NCBI GenBank assembly: GCA_023269455.1
Contig: JAHFTG010000144.1
Coordinates: forward strand, 1-6,006
DNA from: Opitutaceae bacterium
GTDB lineage: Bacteria; Verrucomicrobiota; Verrucomicrobiia; Opitutales; Opitutaceae
DNA: 6,006 nt
Reading direction: 5' to 3'
A program made the translations under genes and the position numbers. The notes under the pieces were generated by a model. That model was given only the letters and a program-made list of their open reading frames with translations, made no database searches and was not told where the DNA came from. Positions 1 through 5,828 of this stretch are shown here, in pieces. The stretch's first letter is position 1, and each line of letters begins with the position of its first letter.

Positions 1-1
1 G

Positions 2-400
2 CAGTGGGACTGGTTCGCGCCGGCGAGCCGGCAGGTGTTTACTTCAAAATCTTTCGTGATCACGCCGCGTTCCGATCGCATGGGACTGCGGCTGGACGGA
101 CCGGCGTTGAAGCTCAAGGAGCCGCGCGAACTCGTTTCGGAGGGCGTGGGGTTTGGGTCGGTGCAGGTGCCGCCGGACGGACGCCCCATCGTGCTCATGG
201 CGGACCGGCAGACGCTCGGCGGGTATCCGAAGATCGGGCACGTGATCGCGGTCGATCTGCCGCTGCTTGCGCAGGCGCGGGCGGGCGTGAAGGTTAACTT
301 CATCGAGATTTCGCTGGCGGAGGCGCAGGCGCTGTATCTGGAAGAGGAGCGGGCCATCGCGATGTTTCGGGCGGGTGTGGCGGCGAGACTGTGTCACTGA
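2..400 (+). CDS. pxpC: 5-oxoprolinase subunit C (biotin-dependent carboxyltransferase-like), C-terminal part
   Basis: The gene is open at the left edge; 132 residues plus a TGA stop are visible, roughly the last two fifths of a family whose members are usually about 300-340 residues. PxpC works with PxpA and PxpB to hydrolyse 5-oxoproline (pyroglutamate) to glutamate using ATP, in the cytoplasm. The call rests on family-typical motifs: SDRMGLRLDGP early in the fragment, then SEGV.FGSVQVPPDGRPIVL, MADRQTLGGYPKIGHVI and DLPLLAQ. These are the conserved blocks of the KipA/YbgK/PxpC carboxyltransferase fold, which resembles the urea amidolyase carboxyltransferase domain. The gene ends one base before pxpA starts, so the two are almost surely cotranscribed, and pxpB is expected upstream. 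The alternative name KipA (kinase inhibitor antagonist) comes from Bacillus and is less likely as the function here, given adjacent pxpA. Confidence 0.92.
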   Translation, partial: QWDWFAPASRQVFTSKSFVITPRSDRMGLRLDGPALKLKEPRELVSEGVGFGSVQVPPDGRPIVLMADRQTLGGYPKIGHVIAVDLPLLAQARAGVKVNFIEISLAEAQALYLEEERAIAMFRAGVAARLCH

Positions 401-401
401 G

Positions 402-1157
402 ATGCCGCACATCGATCTGAACTGCGATCTGGGCGAGGGGTGCGGGCACGACGATGAGCTGATGACGTTGATTACCTCGGCGAGCATCGCGTGCGGCGGA
501 CATGCGGGCGACGAGGCGATCATGCGCACCACGGTGAGAAAAGCGCAGGAGCACGGCGTGGTCATCGGGGCGCATCCCGGGTTTGTGGATCGCGAGCATT
601 TTGGGCGTCGGGAACTCGCGCTGTCGGCGGAGGAAATCGTGGAGTTGGTGCAGACACAGGTGCGGGTGTTGCAACGCGTGGCGGCGGGCGAAGGCGCGGT
701 GGTGCGCTACGTGAAACCGCACGGTGCGCTTTATAACATGGCGGCGCGGACGCCGGTGATCGCGGAGGCGATGGCGCGCGCGGTGGCGGAGCTGCGTGGA
801 GCGGACGGAGAAGGGCTGGCTCTTTATGGGCTATCGGGCGGCGAGTTGCTGCGGGCCGGTCGCGAGCGCGGACTGGTGGTTAAGGGCGAGGTGTTTGCCG
901 ACCGCACTTACCAAGAAGACGGATCGCTCACGCCGCGCTTGAGGGCGGATGCGCTGATCGAGGACGAGGTGCTGGTGGTCGGCCAAGCATTATGGATGGT
1001 CCGTGCGGGGCGCGTGAAAACCACGGAGGGCGCGGAAGTGACGGTGCAGGCCGATACGCTTTGTCTGCATGGGGACGGCGCGCAGGCGTTGGCGTTGGCG
1101 CGGAGCGTCCGGGTGAATCTGGAGCGGGCGGGCGTTGAGGTGAAGGCGTGCGTTTAG
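402..1157 (+). CDS. pxpA: 5-oxoprolinase subunit A (LamB/YcsF family)
   Basis: This gene encodes 251 residues, normal length for the family. PxpA is the subunit of the PxpABC 5-oxoprolinase with the LamB/YcsF fold; the complex turns the damage product 5-oxoproline into glutamate with ATP. Visible family blocks are DLNCDLGEG (residues 5-13), SIACGGHAGD (28-37), GAHPGF.DR..FGRRE (56-71), VKPHGALYN (104-112), EVFADRTY (163-170), DGSLTPR (173-179) and DTLCLHGD (218-225), including the conserved Asp and His positions. The ATG at 402 is chosen because family proteins begin directly with a short lead into the IDLNCDLGEG block; an in-frame ATG at 375 would overlap pxpC and add nine residues unlike the family. 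The pxpC stop lies one base upstream, which suggests translational coupling, as no clear Shine-Dalgarno is present. The stop codon overlaps the stop of the convergent lgt gene. Confidence 0.95.
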   Translation: MPHIDLNCDLGEGCGHDDELMTLITSASIACGGHAGDEAIMRTTVRKAQEHGVVIGAHPGFVDREHFGRRELALSAEEIVELVQTQVRVLQRVAAGEGAVVRYVKPHGALYNMAARTPVIAEAMARAVAELRGADGEGLALYGLSGGELLRAGRERGLVVKGEVFADRTYQEDGSLTPRLRADALIEDEVLVVGQALWMVRAGRVKTTEGAEVTVQADTLCLHGDGAQALALARSVRVNLERAGVEVKACV

Positions 1158-1996
1158 GCCGCCGGTTTTTCTGAAGCTGCGCGCGAGGCGCGCACGATCA
1201 GCACGACACCGGCGACGATGAGGAAGGCCGAGTAAAACGTTCCCCGGCTCAGCCCAAGGATGAGATTGATGCCCGCATCCGGCTCGCGAAAAAGCTCTCC
1301 GATGGCGCGCACGATGGCGTAGGCGATCAGGAATTCACCGGCGAGACGGCCCGGCTGGCGGCGGGTTACGTCGGTGCGCCAGAATCGCCATTGCATGAAG
1401 GCGAACAGGAACAGGCCTTCGAGGCCCGCCTCGTAAAGCTGGGACGGATGGCGCGGGGCGATTTCGGAAACCGGCGTGCCCTCGGGCGCGCTGAGCGGGA
1501 AGATCACCGCCCAGGGGGCGTTGGTGATTTTGCCCCAGAGTTCGCCGTTGATGAAGTTGGCGATGCGGCCGAAGAGAAGCCCGAGCGGCGCGACGGAGAC
1601 GATCAGATCGGCGAGGTGGGAAAACGGGATGCGCTGTTTCCGGCTGAACCAGATGAGGGCGATGGTTACGCCGATGAAACCGCCGTGACTCGCCATGCCG
1701 CCTTTCCAGACTTTGAAAACACCGAGCGGGTCGGAGGTGAAACTTTCCCAGCCGTCGTATAAGAAATAGGAGCCGAGTCGTCCGCCGACGAGCACGCCGA
1801 CCACGATGGCGATAATGAGGTCGGCGATCTGATCAGCCGGGAGGCGTGATCGCCCGGCGCGTGCATAGGCGTGCAGTAAAAGCGCGCCTCCTAGGAAGCC
1901 CATCAGGTAGGCGACTCCGTAATAGCGAATGCCGAAATCGTCCGAAAAGCGGACGATGAACGGGCTGAGATCGTGAACCCAATAGGCGAGAAACAT
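1154..1996 (-). CDS. lgt: Prolipoprotein diacylglyceryl transferase
   Basis: Lgt is an inner-membrane enzyme that moves diacylglycerol from phosphatidylglycerol to the lipobox cysteine of prolipoproteins, the first step of lipoprotein maturation. The 280-residue product has the expected length and about seven hydrophobic segments. Family landmarks are all present: IRYYG with Tyr26 near the N-terminus, GGMASHGGFIGV (residues 99-110) with His104, the Lgt signature GRIANFINGELWG (143-155) with Arg144, Asn147 and Glu152, RHPSQLYE (182-189), and ELFREPD (234-240) with Arg237, equivalent to essential residues in the E. coli enzyme. It lies 84 bases downstream of the CBS-domain transporter gene on the same strand and may share its transcript. 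The bases before the ATG are C/T-rich (CCTCCCTCCCC) with no Shine-Dalgarno. A divergently placed lipoprotein gene at 3292 encodes a likely substrate. Confidence 0.96.
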   Translation of the reverse strand: MFLAYWVHDLSPFIVRFSDDFGIRYYGVAYLMGFLGGALLLHAYARAGRSRLPADQIADLIIAIVVGVLVGGRLGSYFLYDGWESFTSDPLGVFKVWKGGMASHGGFIGVTIALIWFSRKQRIPFSHLADLIVSVAPLGLLFGRIANFINGELWGKITNAPWAVIFPLSAPEGTPVSEIAPRHPSQLYEAGLEGLFLFAFMQWRFWRTDVTRRQPGRLAGEFLIAYAIVRAIGELFREPDAGINLILGLSRGTFYSAFLIVAGVVLIVRASRAASEKPAA

Positions 1997-2013
1997 GCGG
2001 GGAGGGAGGCGGA

Positions 2014-2041
2014 AGCTGAGAGCTGAGAGGCTAGAACTGAG
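2014..2041. repeat. Heptamer tandem repeat between lgt and the CBS-domain gene
   Basis: Four units of seven bases read AGCTGAG, AGCTGAG, AGGCTAG, AACTGAG on the plus strand. The first two are identical and the fourth differs at one base; the third is more diverged. The array sits in the 84-base gap upstream of lgt, within its untranslated leader if transcription starts before it. It looks like a short slippage-prone repeat; no function is evident. Confidence 0.5.
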
Positions 2042-2080
2042 AGCAGGAAAGGAAACTTAGGAAAACTGGGCTCACGGGGC

Positions 2081-3163
2081 TTACGCTTTCGGCGGTTGGG
2101 GGAGGAGTGGCGCGGAGGGCGCGTCGCCCGGGCGGCGGGGGCGCGCTTGTTTTTGCTGCTTGGTCCGGGCGAGTTCGCGCATGTCCACAGCGACGTCGTC
2201 TTTCTCGAAAATCTCACGTCCGAGGAGTTGCTCCATGACGTCTTCCATCGTCACCACGCCGGCGGTGAGGCCGAATTCATCCACGACGACGAGCAACTGC
2301 TGGTGGGTTTTAAGGAAAACCTGGAGGGCGTTGGCCACCGTGACGGTTTCAGGGATGAAATGGATTTCCTGCATGAACTTCTCGATAGGCTCGGGATCCT
2401 GATTGGCGGCCTTGGCCTTCAGGAGATCACGACGACGAGCGAGGCCGGTGATGTCATCGAGGTTTCGCCCATACACGGGCATGCGGGCAAACGGCACGTT
2501 GGGGAACTCGACGAATATCTCGCCGACGGTAGCCTGCTTGCGAAGGGCGGTGACGACGGAGCGCGGCGTCATGATCTCGCTCACCCGGACGTTGTCCAAG
2601 GCCAGGGCGTTGGCGATGAGGGTGGATTCGTTTTTCGTGAGCGAGCCCTCCATCGCCCCGCGTTCGGCGAGCAGGATGATTTCTTCGTCGGAGGTGTGGG
2701 TGCTTTCAGAGGTGCGGATGAAAAGACGCACGATCACGTTGCACAGGTAGGTGACGGGGCGCAGGGCGTTGCGCAGGAACGCCAGCGGATAGACGATGTG
2801 CGGCTGCAACGCGCGGCGGTAGGAAACGCCGATGTTTTTCGGGAGCACCTCGGCGAAAACCAAAATACCCAGCGTGAGAACGCCCGAGATCGCGCCGAGC
2901 ATCGCTTCGCCGAAAACCTTGGTGGCGAGTCCGCCAATGGTGATCGATCCCAGGGTGTTGGCGATGGTGCTGAGGGTGAGAATGGTCGAGATGGTTTCAT
3001 CCAGGCCGACCTTGAGCTGCTCCAGCAACAGGCCGCGACGAGGCCGTGATTTCTTGAGGGTTTCGATCTCGATGACCGAGGTGCTCAGGATGAGCGCCTC
3101 CATGAGCGAGCACAGAAAACAGATTCCGAAGGTGAACGAGATGGCGACGACTAACCAGAACAT
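2081..3163 (-). CDS. CNNM/DUF21 transmembrane protein with CBS-domain pair (hemolysin C/CorC-like)
   Basis: This is a 360-residue membrane protein of the CNNM/MpfA/YtfL group, which in studied bacteria act in magnesium or other cation efflux. Residues 1-150 form the DUF21 domain: a first membrane helix running into CSLMEALILS (18-27), a second region around residues 57-80, a third at 88-105 ending in AEVLPKN (104-110), and a fourth near 122-148. A cytosolic CBS pair follows: CBS1 about 194-249 (IMTPRSVV, then FARMPVYGRNLDDITG) and CBS2 about 262-318 (LLVVVDEFGLTAGVVTMEDV, then MEQLLGREI). The protein ends in a basic, proline-rich tail (about 331-360) and lacks the C-terminal CorC_HlyC domain found in many relatives. 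The older name hemolysin is probably misleading. The ATG at 3163 begins directly with the hydrophobic helix and is preceded by CCTCCT, not a Shine-Dalgarno. It is the first gene of a likely operon with lgt. Confidence 0.9.
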   Translation of the reverse strand: MFWLVVAISFTFGICFLCSLMEALILSTSVIEIETLKKSRPRRGLLLEQLKVGLDETISTILTLSTIANTLGSITIGGLATKVFGEAMLGAISGVLTLGILVFAEVLPKNIGVSYRRALQPHIVYPLAFLRNALRPVTYLCNVIVRLFIRTSESTHTSDEEIILLAERGAMEGSLTKNESTLIANALALDNVRVSEIMTPRSVVTALRKQATVGEIFVEFPNVPFARMPVYGRNLDDITGLARRRDLLKAKAANQDPEPIEKFMQEIHFIPETVTVANALQVFLKTHQQLLVVVDEFGLTAGVVTMEDVMEQLLGREIFEKDDVAVDMRELARTKQQKQARPRRPGDAPSAPLLPQPPKA

Positions 3164-3188
3164 AGGAGGCGAGTGTATGTCTTCGGTT

Positions 3189-3221
3189 GGGTTTACGAAT
3201 AAAAAAGTGAACCCGGTTTTT
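3189..3221. promoter_or_regulatory. Imperfect inverted repeat followed by a T-run in the divergent intergenic region
   Basis: Arms GGGTTTAC (3189-3196) and GTGAACCC (3207-3214) pair over eight positions with one G-T wobble, around an A-rich ten-base loop. On the plus strand GG and five T follow at once (3217-3221). The shape suits either an operator shared by the divergent genes or a weak factor-independent terminator or attenuator ahead of the lipoprotein gene. Which one cannot be decided from the sequence. Confidence 0.35.
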
Positions 3222-3234
3222 CCATTTATTGGCC

Positions 3235-3262
3235 TTGACCGATGTTGATGGGGAAAAATACT
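3235..3262 (+). promoter_or_regulatory. Candidate sigma70-type promoter for the PEGA lipoprotein gene
   Basis: A TTGACC hexamer (3235-3240, five of six consensus bases) is followed after 16 bases by AATACT (3257-3262, four of six). Transcription would begin near 3269, giving a leader of about 23 bases before the ATG at 3292. The site lies in the AT-richest part of the window, between divergent genes, where a promoter is expected. The spacing is one base shorter than ideal and the -10 box is modest. I found no equally good match for the minus-strand operon. Confidence 0.45.
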
Positions 3263-3291
3263 TCTTCACGTCCACCCCGGACTTATCCCCT

Positions 3292-3795
3292 ATGAAACTC
3301 CGTTTTTTGGTTCCGGCTTTGCTTGCCGGTCTTATCCTTTCCATTTCCTCCGGCTGCGCAGTGACCTCGAAGGGCCGCACTCAGACAGTCGTGGTCCGTT
3401 CGGCTCCCGAGGGTGCCGTCGGTTTGATCAACGGCATCGAGGTCGGCAAGACGCCCTTTAAAATCAAGCTTCCCCGCGTGAGTGCCGCGACCATCGAGCT
3501 CCGTAAGGAAGGCTTCGAGAATTCCACCGTCGTCGTTCTCCCGGTCGCCAACGAATACGAGAAGAACACCTTGCGCTGGGGTATCGACTACGATCTGGGC
3601 GCGATGACCGATCTCTCCCCCAACGATATCAACGTTGCCCTGCGTCCAGCGGTGGCGGCGGAAGATGGGGTTGATCGCTTTGACGAGATGAGCATGCGTG
3701 TGCTCAAGGCCGACGCCATGCTCGCCGCCAAGCAGATCACCCCTCAGGATCACAAGTATATCGTTGATCAGCTCGTTAAGTTTTACACCCGCTGA
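3292..3795 (+). CDS. PEGA-domain lipoprotein
   Basis: The product is a 167-residue envelope lipoprotein. Residues 1-21 form a signal peptide (MKLRF, then a hydrophobic stretch to SISSG) and Cys22 is the predicted lipidation site for Lgt and signal peptidase II; the lipobox SSGC has Ser instead of the usual Leu at -3. The residues after Cys (Ala-Val) do not suggest inner-membrane retention. Residues about 32-83 match a PEGA domain: TVVVRSAPEGAV, then GIEVGKTPFKIKLP and TIELRKEGFEN. The rest holds WGIDYDLGAMTDLSPNDINVALRP (two runs around 96-119) and a C-terminal helix-like segment, LKADAMLAAKQITPQDHKYI, that loosely recalls SHOCT-type tails. The ATG at 3292 is preferred over an in-frame TTG at 3229 because it starts exactly at the signal peptide. 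PEGA proteins are thought to bind surface or cell-wall polymers; the specific role here is unknown. Confidence 0.85.
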   Translation: MKLRFLVPALLAGLILSISSGCAVTSKGRTQTVVVRSAPEGAVGLINGIEVGKTPFKIKLPRVSAATIELRKEGFENSTVVVLPVANEYEKNTLRWGIDYDLGAMTDLSPNDINVALRPAVAAEDGVDRFDEMSMRVLKADAMLAAKQITPQDHKYIVDQLVKFYTR

Positions 3796-3818
3796 GCGCG
3801 GGTTGCAGGGGAATTTGA

Positions 3819-3852
3819 TCCACTGTGCGCGAAGTGGCTTGCGCACAGTGGA
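3819..3852. promoter_or_regulatory. Perfect 12-bp inverted repeat between the lipoprotein gene and gcvT
   Basis: TCCACTGTGCGC (3819-3830) and GCGCACAGTGGA (3841-3852) are exact reverse complements around a ten-base spacer. The stem begins 23 bases after the lipoprotein stop and ends 24 bases before the gcvT start. It is GC-rich enough to act as a transcription terminator for the lipoprotein gene, but no T-run follows on either strand, so it would be non-canonical. It may instead be an operator or RNA hairpin controlling gcvT. AGTGG recurs inside the spacer (3833-3837) and could pair with CCACT (3820-3824) as an alternative fold. Confidence 0.6.
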
Positions 3853-3876
3853 CTGCCGGAGCCTAGACTGGCCCGC

Positions 3877-4977
3877 ATGAGTGATTTGAAACGAACGCCG
3901 CTGCGCGATTTTCACGCGGCCCACGGAGCCCGGCTGGTTGATTTCGCCGGCTGGGAAATGCCGGTCCAATACCGGTCCATCCTCGAAGAACACAAGGCCG
4001 TGCGCCGCGCCGCCGGTTTGTTCGACGTGAGCCACATGGGCGAGGTGGACGTGCGTGGGCCAGACGCCGCGCGGTTCCTGAATCACCTCGTCACAAACGA
4101 TGTTTCCAAGCTCTTCCCGGGCCGGGTGATTTATTCGCCGATGTGCTACCCCAATGGCGGCGTGGTGGACGATCTACTCGTCTATATGCGCGCGCCCGAG
4201 GATTATTTTCTCTGCATCAACGCCGGTAACATCGACAAAGATCTCGCCTGGCTGCACGAGCAGGCCAAGGGCTTTGCAGTCACCGTGAGCGACCGGTCGG
4301 ATGATTACGCCTTGCTTGCGGTGCAGGGGCCGCGTGCCGCCGCCATCGTGCAAACGCTCACGGGCGCCAAGCTCGATGCGATCAAGTATTATCACTTCGC
4401 CGAGGGCACCGTGGCGGGCATCCAGTGCATCATCAGCCGCACCGGCTACACGGGCGAAGACGGTTTTGAACTCTATCATGCCAAGTCCGAGGCCGTCGCG
4501 CTCGCGGAAGCCCTACTGAAAGCCGGCTCTCCGCACGGTCTTGAATTGGCCGGGCTGGGGGCCCGCGACAGCTTGCGCCTCGAAGCGGGTTATCCGCTCT
4601 ACGGGCACGAGATCACGGCGGATATCTCCCCGCTTACGGCCGGTCTCGGCTGGACCGTGAAGCTCGACAAGTCTGACTTCATCGGACGGACCGCCTTGCT
4701 GGCTGAGAAAACTCAGGGTGCCTTCAACAAAGTCATCTTTTTTAAGACTGGAGATCGTCGCATCGTGCGTGCTGATACCCCGGTGCTGAGTCCGGCAGGC
4801 GTCATCGTCGGCCGCGTTCTCTCCGGCACCCTTTCGCCTATCATAAACGAGGCGATCGGCTCGGCTCTTGTTTCGACCGAAGCGGCCGCCGCGCCGCTTG
4901 CGGTGGACATCCGCGGCACGTTGATTCAGTTGCACCTCGCCAAACCTCCCTTCGTAGAACTAAAAAAATCCACATGA
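3877..4977 (+). CDS. gcvT: Glycine cleavage system T protein (aminomethyltransferase)
   Basis: GcvT takes the aminomethyl group from the lipoyl arm of GcvH, releases ammonia and passes the one-carbon unit to tetrahydrofolate, making 5,10-methylene-THF. The product is 366 residues, the usual size. Conserved blocks are FHAAHGARLVDFAGWEMPVQY (around 12-32), LFDVSHMGE (48-56), YPNGGVVDDL (91-100) holding the catalytic-type Asp (98/99), AVQGPRA (148-154), RTGYTGEDGFELY (188-200), ARDSLRLEAGYPLYGHE (229-245), SPLTAGLGW (251-259), DFIGR (267-271) and SGTLSP (316-321). The ATG at 3877 places TPLRDFHAAHGA at the normal distance from the start. No Shine-Dalgarno precedes it; TAGACT at 3864-3869 could be a -10 box for a leaderless message, which is speculative. 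The stop overlaps the gcvH start. Confidence 0.97.
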   Translation: MSDLKRTPLRDFHAAHGARLVDFAGWEMPVQYRSILEEHKAVRRAAGLFDVSHMGEVDVRGPDAARFLNHLVTNDVSKLFPGRVIYSPMCYPNGGVVDDLLVYMRAPEDYFLCINAGNIDKDLAWLHEQAKGFAVTVSDRSDDYALLAVQGPRAAAIVQTLTGAKLDAIKYYHFAEGTVAGIQCIISRTGYTGEDGFELYHAKSEAVALAEALLKAGSPHGLELAGLGARDSLRLEAGYPLYGHEITADISPLTAGLGWTVKLDKSDFIGRTALLAEKTQGAFNKVIFFKTGDRRIVRADTPVLSPAGVIVGRVLSGTLSPIINEAIGSALVSTEAAAAPLAVDIRGTLIQLHLAKPPFVELKKST

Positions 4978-5357
4978 GCAGCGTTCCCTCCGATCTCCGT
5001 TACGCAAAATCCCACGAATGGCTGAAGCCCGCCGGCGACGGCACGGCTTTGGTCGGCATTTCCGACTACGCGCAGAGCAGCCTGGGTGACATCACCTATG
5101 TGCAGTTGCCCAAAGTCGGGACTTCCTTCGTCGCCGGCCAGACCTTTGGCGTGGTTGAGTCGGTGAAGGCCGCATCCGATCTTTATCTTCCTGTCGCGGG
5201 CACGGTGACCGAGGTGAACACGGCTTTGGATTCTGCGCCTGAGACCGTGAACCAAGCGCCTTATGAAGGCGGCTGGATACTCAAAATCAAACTGGCTGAC
5301 CCCGCAGATGTCGCGACGCTTTTAGACGCATCCGCTTACGAAAAGTTAATCGGTTGA
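4974..5357 (+). CDS. gcvH: Glycine cleavage system H protein (lipoyl carrier)
   Basis: GcvH carries the aminomethyl intermediate on a lipoylated lysine between GcvP, GcvT and the L protein. The 127-residue product matches the family in length and order: LRYAKSHEW (8-16), VGISDYAQSSLGDI (27-40), the lipoyl-lysine block GVVESVKAASDLYLPVAG (59-76) with Lys65 as the modified residue, NTALDSAPETVNQAPYEGGW (82-101) and a C-terminal LLDASAYEKLI. The start ATG overlaps the gcvT stop in an ATGA, a typical sign of translational coupling, and no separate Shine-Dalgarno is seen. gcvP, often the next gene, does not follow; the sequence after the stop carries no recognisable coding region for about 470 bases. 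No strong terminator hairpin was found directly after the stop. Confidence 0.97.
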   Translation: MSSVPSDLRYAKSHEWLKPAGDGTALVGISDYAQSSLGDITYVQLPKVGTSFVAGQTFGVVESVKAASDLYLPVAGTVTEVNTALDSAPETVNQAPYEGGWILKIKLADPADVATLLDASAYEKLIG

Positions 5358-5828
5358 AGTGAGCTTTCTCTCAGTCTGCCGCCATTCACGAAGATCGTTC
5401 GTCCGGTCCTGCAAGGGCCGATGCAGAAGAAGCCCACTGCAAACCTCCGCTCGTCTCCCTCTCGTGGGGAAATCAGGGTTGCGAATCGGTGCGGGGAATG
5501 GCGCCTCTTCTCTGGTTCATGGAGCTCATTTTTAGCGTAACGCACCCGAGGACGGGGTCGTGCCGGGACTGCTGAACATAAATCTCGGCGGTTATCAGGT
5601 CGGTGACATCAGAGTTCAGCGCGGCTTTCGATATCGATGCGAACAAGGTCGGCAGGGGTATCGCCGAGACCATCCTGGCCTAGCCGAATACCCCCATCCA
5701 GTTTGCCGCGATGCCTCCCTCACGCAGCACACGCGCATGACGCGCGCCGGGAGCCGTAAGCTTGGCGATCACCAAGAGCAACGTGCTCCTGTTGATGAGG
5801 GGGATTCCGGCGAAGGAATCGGCGGCTG
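5358..5828. other. About 470 bases without a supported gene
   Basis: This stretch lies between the convergent gcvH and the SDR-like gene. Open frames exist on both strands but none has a recognisable domain, a full family match or a good ribosome binding site. The longest are a plus-strand frame at 5560-5898, which runs over the end of the SDR-like gene, and minus-strand frames at 5473-5673 and 5680-5832, which share one reading frame split by a TAG at 5680-5682. Only weak small stems are visible, for example ACGAA/TTCGT at 5388-5402. It could be decayed coding sequence or a plain intergenic gap. Confidence 0.5.

Noticed and set aside
375..401. Earlier in-frame ATG for pxpA at 375.
   Set aside because: It lies within the end of pxpC and adds nine residues before the normal family N-terminus; ATG at 402 fits better.
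2096..3049. A 317-codon open frame on the plus strand.
   Set aside because: It is antisense to the DUF21/CBS gene, whose translation has clear membrane and CBS motifs; the plus-strand product is His/Gly/Asp-rich with no family resemblance, as expected from the complement of a GC-rich gene.
3229..3291. Earlier in-frame TTG start for the PEGA lipoprotein.
   Set aside because: It would put 21 polar residues before a complete signal peptide and lipobox and would start upstream of the candidate promoter.
3796..3876. Glycine riboswitch upstream of gcvT.
   Set aside because: The gap is only 81 bases and its main feature is a simple 12-bp hairpin; the conserved aptamer core is not seen.
3283..4086. 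A 267-codon open frame on the minus strand.
   Set aside because: It covers the lipoprotein gene and the start of gcvT in antisense and spans the intergenic hairpin; the plus-strand genes are well supported.
5473..5673. Minus-strand frame with an SKAALNS stretch preceded by PLPTLF, resembling the SDR active-site region, read as a decayed SDR copy.
   Set aside because: The catalytic Tyr four residues before the Lys is missing, the flanking residues do not follow the family, and the match is too short to exceed chance.
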